DNA of 64,000 nucleotides from Acidimicrobiia bacterium (GTDB lineage Bacteria; Actinomycetota; Acidimicrobiia; Acidimicrobiales; AC-14): NCBI GenBank assembly GCA_023264995.1, contig JAHFUR010000003.1, forward strand, positions 62,001 through 126,000, written 5' to 3'. The stretch's first letter is position 1; each line of letters opens with the position of its first letter. Shown here piece by piece: positions 61,113 to 64,000 of this stretch. The translations under genes and the position numbers were made by a program. The notes under the pieces are model-generated. The model saw only the letters and a program-made list of their open reading frames with translations, was not told the DNA's origin and ran no database searches.

Positions 61113-62431
61113 ATATTCGCATGCACGCTCGGGGCCCGGCAGGCCCGCCGAAGTGCCGTTCCGCCGATAACGGCGGCCACGGCCGAGGCCGCGAGCACGC
61201 CGAGCTTGGCGGCGTCCTGCAGTGGTCCCGGCTCGAAGGCCAGCTCGGCGATGAACAGCGACACGGTGAAGCCGATCCCCGCCACGGTGGCGATGGCGAT
61301 CATCATCGGCCAGGTGGCCCCCTCGGGGAGGCGCGCAACACCGAGGCGCGCCGCCAGCCAGGCCGCTCCGGTGATCCCCAGCGTCTTGCCGACGACCAGG
61401 CCCAGCATCACCCCGCCCGTCACCGCGGTGGTGCCAGGGGCGGCGAAGGAGTCGCCCTTGATGACCACCCCGGCGTTGGCCAGGGCGAACAGGGGCACGA
61501 TCAAGAAGCTCGACCATGGGTGCAGCAGGTGGGCGATGCGCTCGGCCGGCGACACCGAGTGCCGCGCCAGCTGGCTCATGGCCTCCAGTCCCTCAGCGGA
61601 CGGCTCGTCATCGAGGTCCATCGCCCATTTCCGTGCCACGGCCGCAGGCACTAGCCCCTGTGCCGGGGTGATCAGCCCGAGCACCACGCCGGCGATGGTG
61701 GCGTGCACGCCCGACGCGTAGGTGACCAGCCACAGCGCGGCGCCGAGCGCGACGTAAGGGACCACCCAGACCACGCCGGCCCGCTTTAGCAGCACGATGG
61801 CGACGACGAGTGCGCCGGCCGCGACCAGGAACTGCGGCTGAAGGCCCGAGGAGTAGAAGAGCCCGATCACCACGATGGCCCCGATGTCGTCGACGATGGC
61901 CAGGCTCAGGAGGAAGAGCTTGAGCGCCGCCGGCACCCCTCCGCCCAGGAGGGCGACCACGCCGATGGCGAAGGCGATATCGGTGGCCATCGGGATCCCC
62001 CATCCCCGCGACCCGGCGCTGCCGGCGGTGACCAGGAAGTAGACCAAGGCGGGCATCACCATGCCGCCGAGTGCGGCAAAGGCAGGCATGGCCGCTCTTC
62101 TCGGATCCCTGAGCTCGCCCTCGACCAGCTCGCGCTTGATCTCCAGCCCCACGACGAAGAAGAAGACGGCCATGAGGCCGTCGTTCACTAGACCGTGAAG
62201 GTCTGCCTCGAGGACATACCGGCCGAGGTTGACGGAGACCTCGGTGCCCCAGATCGGCTGGTACGCGGCAGCCCAGGGGGAGTTGGCCCAGACCAATGCC
62301 ACCAGAGCGGCGACCAGCAGCAGGACTCCCCCGGATGCCTCGGTGTCCATGAAGTTCCGGACCGACTTCGGCAGCCGGCGTCCCGGTAGGGCGTGGCCGA
62401 TTGGCTGGGGCCGGTCGGTCTCTGTCGCCAC
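61109..62431 (-). CDS. nhaA: Na+/H+ antiporter NhaA
   Basis: A 440-residue NhaA. Family signatures: DGLMAVFFFVVGLEIKRE, GIPMATDIAFAIGV and the ion-binding Asp pair in LSLAIVDDIGAIVVIGLFY, plus the unwound-helix region and GIGFTVSLFIAELAF. About twelve spans. It exchanges Na+ for H+ across the membrane for pH and salt control. ATG 62431 is used. Confidence 0.93.
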   Translation of the reverse strand: MATETDRPQPIGHALPGRRLPKSVRNFMDTEASGGVLLLVAALVALVWANSPWAAAYQPIWGTEVSVNLGRYVLEADLHGLVNDGLMAVFFFVVGLEIKRELVEGELRDPRRAAMPAFAALGGMVMPALVYFLVTAGSAGSRGWGIPMATDIAFAIGVVALLGGGVPAALKLFLLSLAIVDDIGAIVVIGLFYSSGLQPQFLVAAGALVVAIVLLKRAGVVWVVPYVALGAALWLVTYASGVHATIAGVVLGLITPAQGLVPAAVARKWAMDLDDEPSAEGLEAMSQLARHSVSPAERIAHLLHPWSSFLIVPLFALANAGVVIKGDSFAAPGTTAVTGGVMLGLVVGKTLGITGAAWLAARLGVARLPEGATWPMMIAIATVAGIGFTVSLFIAELAFEPGPLQDAAKLGVLAASAVAAVIGGTALRRACRAPSVHANI

Positions 62432-62568
62432 GGCGCGGTTTCCTCCTGGGGTGCGAACACTGTCAGTTCGCCGACCAGGCTTCCCGGCACTCCACCACCC
62501 AACTGTGGTCGTGCCAGTGTGTCACCTAGGTCGGGGCATCCGCGACCAGCGGACTCCACCACGTCCGG

Positions 62569-63006
62569 CTACGGGGTAGGCGGCGCCCCGGCCTCGGCCA
62601 GGCGTTGGCCGACCTCGACGGGAATGTCAACCCGCCAGCCGTCTCGCTTCAGCTGCTCGCGGGTCAGGCGAAGCTCGCCCCCGCTCTTGCCCTGGGCGTC
62701 GAACCGGAAGACCCACACGTCGCCCTGGTCGGAGACCTGCTCGACCACGCCCGTGGACCGCTTCGGGGCGAAGCCCGCCGGCGACCAGCCGCTTCCCGCG
62801 CCGTCGCTGACATCGACACTGAGGGTGTAGGCCGTCGGGTTCACGAAGGTGATCCGAGCGACGGTGGTCGGGCCCCCCGAGAGGCCGACAAGGTACGTCA
62901 CCCCCACCACGACGAGCAGCCCGGCGGCCAGCCCGGCCAGGCCCAGGGTGATACGCCGGCCGGCGCGGCCGGGGGCGTCGGGTCGAAGGATGGTCGGCGG
63001 GTTCAT
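62569..63006 (-). CDS. Hypothetical membrane-anchored protein
   Basis: A 145-residue protein with one N-terminal span (about 18-43) and an extracytoplasmic beta-rich domain. I do not recognise the domain. ATG 63006 overlaps the stop of the antiporter gene (ATGA), so it is coupled to it and may be an accessory subunit (inference). Confidence 0.6.
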   Translation of the reverse strand: MNPPTILRPDAPGRAGRRITLGLAGLAAGLLVVVGVTYLVGLSGGPTTVARITFVNPTAYTLSVDVSDGAGSGWSPAGFAPKRSTGVVEQVSDQGDVWVFRFDAQGKSGGELRLTREQLKRDGWRVDIPVEVGQRLAEAGAPPTP

Positions 63007-64000
63007 GAGGTGTCCTCTCGGTTGGTCACGGTAACGGGGAACAGGCGGGCGGGCAGGCGTTCGGCAAGGAGGTGCGACCGAGACGCGGCCAGTGGACCGG
63101 CGATGGCCAGCACCAGGACATAGCCGGCGGCGAAGGGCCCAAGCCGGCCGTCCAGGCCGGCGACGACGGCCAGGCTGGCCAGGATCAGGGAGAACTCGCC
63201 GCGGGCGAGGATGGTCAGTCCAATGTTGGCTGCGGCTGGCGGGCCCAATCGCTGGATGCGGGCCGCGACCACGCCGGCCGTCACACAGCCGGCGACGGTC
63301 ACGGCCCCCGCGGCCAGCACCGGGCCGATGACGGAGGTCAGTGCTGCGGGATCGACCGTCAGGCCGAAGGCGAAGAAGAACGTGGCGGCGAAGAGGTCTC
63401 GCAGCGGGAGGACCAGGCGCTCGACGCGTTCGGCCACAGCGGTGCCCGACATGAGCTGGCCGGCCAGGAAGGCGCCGATAGCCTCCGACACGCCGAGGTT
63501 GGCGGCGACGCCGGCGAGGAGGATGGCGGCGCCGACGAAACAGACGGTGAGCAGCTCGTCGTCACCGGTGCCCAGCAGACGTCCGACCACTCGTCGGCCC
63601 CAGCGGGCGGCGGCGGCCATGACCAGGAGGAAGGCCAGCGCCTTGGCCACAGAGGCGACCGCCTCGCCCGTGCCCTGGGCGTCGCCGAGAACAGGCTGGA
63701 GGAGGGACAGGTAGACGGCGAGGAACACGTCCTCGACCACGACGATGCCAAGCAGCATCCCCGTCTCGGGATTCGCCAGGCGGCGGAGCTCGACGAGCAG
63801 CTTGGTTACGATGGCCGAGGAGGAGATCCCGACGATGCCGGCGATGACCAGGGTCTCCCGTCCGCCCCATCCCAAGGCGGAACCCAGGGCCAGCCCGCCA
63901 CCCATGTTGATGGCCAGATAGATGCTGCCGGCGCCCAGCAGCCGCCGACCGCCGGTGAGGAGGTCGTCGAGGGAGAACTCCAGGCCCAGGTGGAACAGCA
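63003..64000 (-). CDS. CPA2-family cation:proton antiporter, partial (cut by window end)
   Basis: The C-terminal 332 residues or so of a monovalent cation:proton antiporter-2 (KefB/NapA type). The reading frame runs to the window edge and begins LLFHLGLEFSLDDLL, the span-three motif of the family; GISSSAIVTKLLVEL is the SSTA-like helix, and ATFFFAFGLTVDP is the later core segment. At least nine spans are visible. The first part of the gene lies outside the window. No TrkA-N domain is present at its C terminus, unlike KefB/C. Confidence 0.85.
   Translation of the reverse strand, partial: LFHLGLEFSLDDLLTGGRRLLGAGSIYLAINMGGGLALGSALGWGGRETLVIAGIVGISSSAIVTKLLVELRRLANPETGMLLGIVVVEDVFLAVYLSLLQPVLGDAQGTGEAVASVAKALAFLLVMAAAARWGRRVVGRLLGTGDDELLTVCFVGAAILLAGVAANLGVSEAIGAFLAGQLMSGTAVAERVERLVLPLRDLFAATFFFAFGLTVDPAALTSVIGPVLAAGAVTVAGCVTAGVVAARIQRLGPPAAANIGLTILARGEFSLILASLAVVAGLDGRLGPFAAGYVLVLAIAGPLAASRSHLLAERLPARLFPVTVTNREDTS

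Noticed and set aside
1-64000. CRISPR array or rRNA genes
   Set aside because: No regularly spaced repeats and no rRNA-like sequence were seen.

Overview
The window is about 64 kb of very GC-rich, densely coding DNA. Many genes overlap by 1-8 bases, GTG and TTG starts are frequent, and there are SARP-type regulators, a CGNR zinc-finger protein, actinobacterial-type [NiFe]-hydrogenase large subunits and a GpgS-like glycosyltransferase. This points to an actinomycete-grade bacterium (Actinomycetota, possibly an Acidimicrobiia-like soil or water lineage; the class is inference). No rRNA, complete tRNA or CRISPR array was seen.

Left part (1-27.3 kb), chromosomal housekeeping and catabolism. It holds a cupin protein, a lipoprotein, a Rieske/ThDP fusion enzyme with a flavodoxin-fold reductase, an ECF sigma/anti-sigma pair, a MOSC/DUF1059 pair, and a CGNR regulator. 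A complete Liv-type ABC importer is joined to an acyl-CoA synthetase and an NTF2-like protein. Then come a methyltransferase, an AhpD-like protein, a large SARP/AAA regulator, a hydrolase, a heterodimeric ABC exporter, an NqrB/RnfD-like membrane protein coupled to a DM13 protein, and an MFS transporter. A scrap of IS3-type transposase lies at 23.26 kb.

Middle part (27.3-41 kb). The 3' half of a tRNA-Gly(CCC) gene and an excisionase-like HTH protein mark a likely island boundary. To its right are a secreted Asp-box/cell-wall-binding-repeat protein, methyltransferase/OsmC genes, YceI, a second SARP/AAA regulator, a decayed ATPase, DUF3565, MarR and a CLC channel with CBS domains.

Right part (41-58 kb), a redox and hydrogenase block. 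Two nearly identical group 1h/5-type [NiFe]-hydrogenase large-subunit genes lie as inverted copies about 8 kb apart, and no small subunit is visible. Copy 1 overlaps a gene fusing a hydrogenase-maturation-protease-like domain to a SpoIIE/PP2C-type phosphatase domain, and is divergent from a degenerate KaiC-like/XRE/cupin regulator. Copy 2 is followed by a sigma-70 factor, a small membrane protein and a second sigma-70 factor, and is divergent from a SufR-like Fe-S regulator. Between the copies lie a USP, a second SufR-like regulator, DoxX, FolE and GpgS (both with frameshifts), transaldolase, a possible hemerythrin-like protein and DUF2231. A PTOX-like alternative oxidase with a CRP-type palindrome sits just outside. 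The arrangement suggests that hydrogenase maturation or redox state is coupled to alternative sigma factors, and that the inner 8 kb could invert. Both ideas are inference.

Right edge (58-64 kb), ion homeostasis: a group III truncated globin with a tiny membrane partner, a CASTOR/POLLUX-type channel protein, NhaA, a hypothetical membrane-anchored protein and a CPA2-type antiporter cut by the window end.
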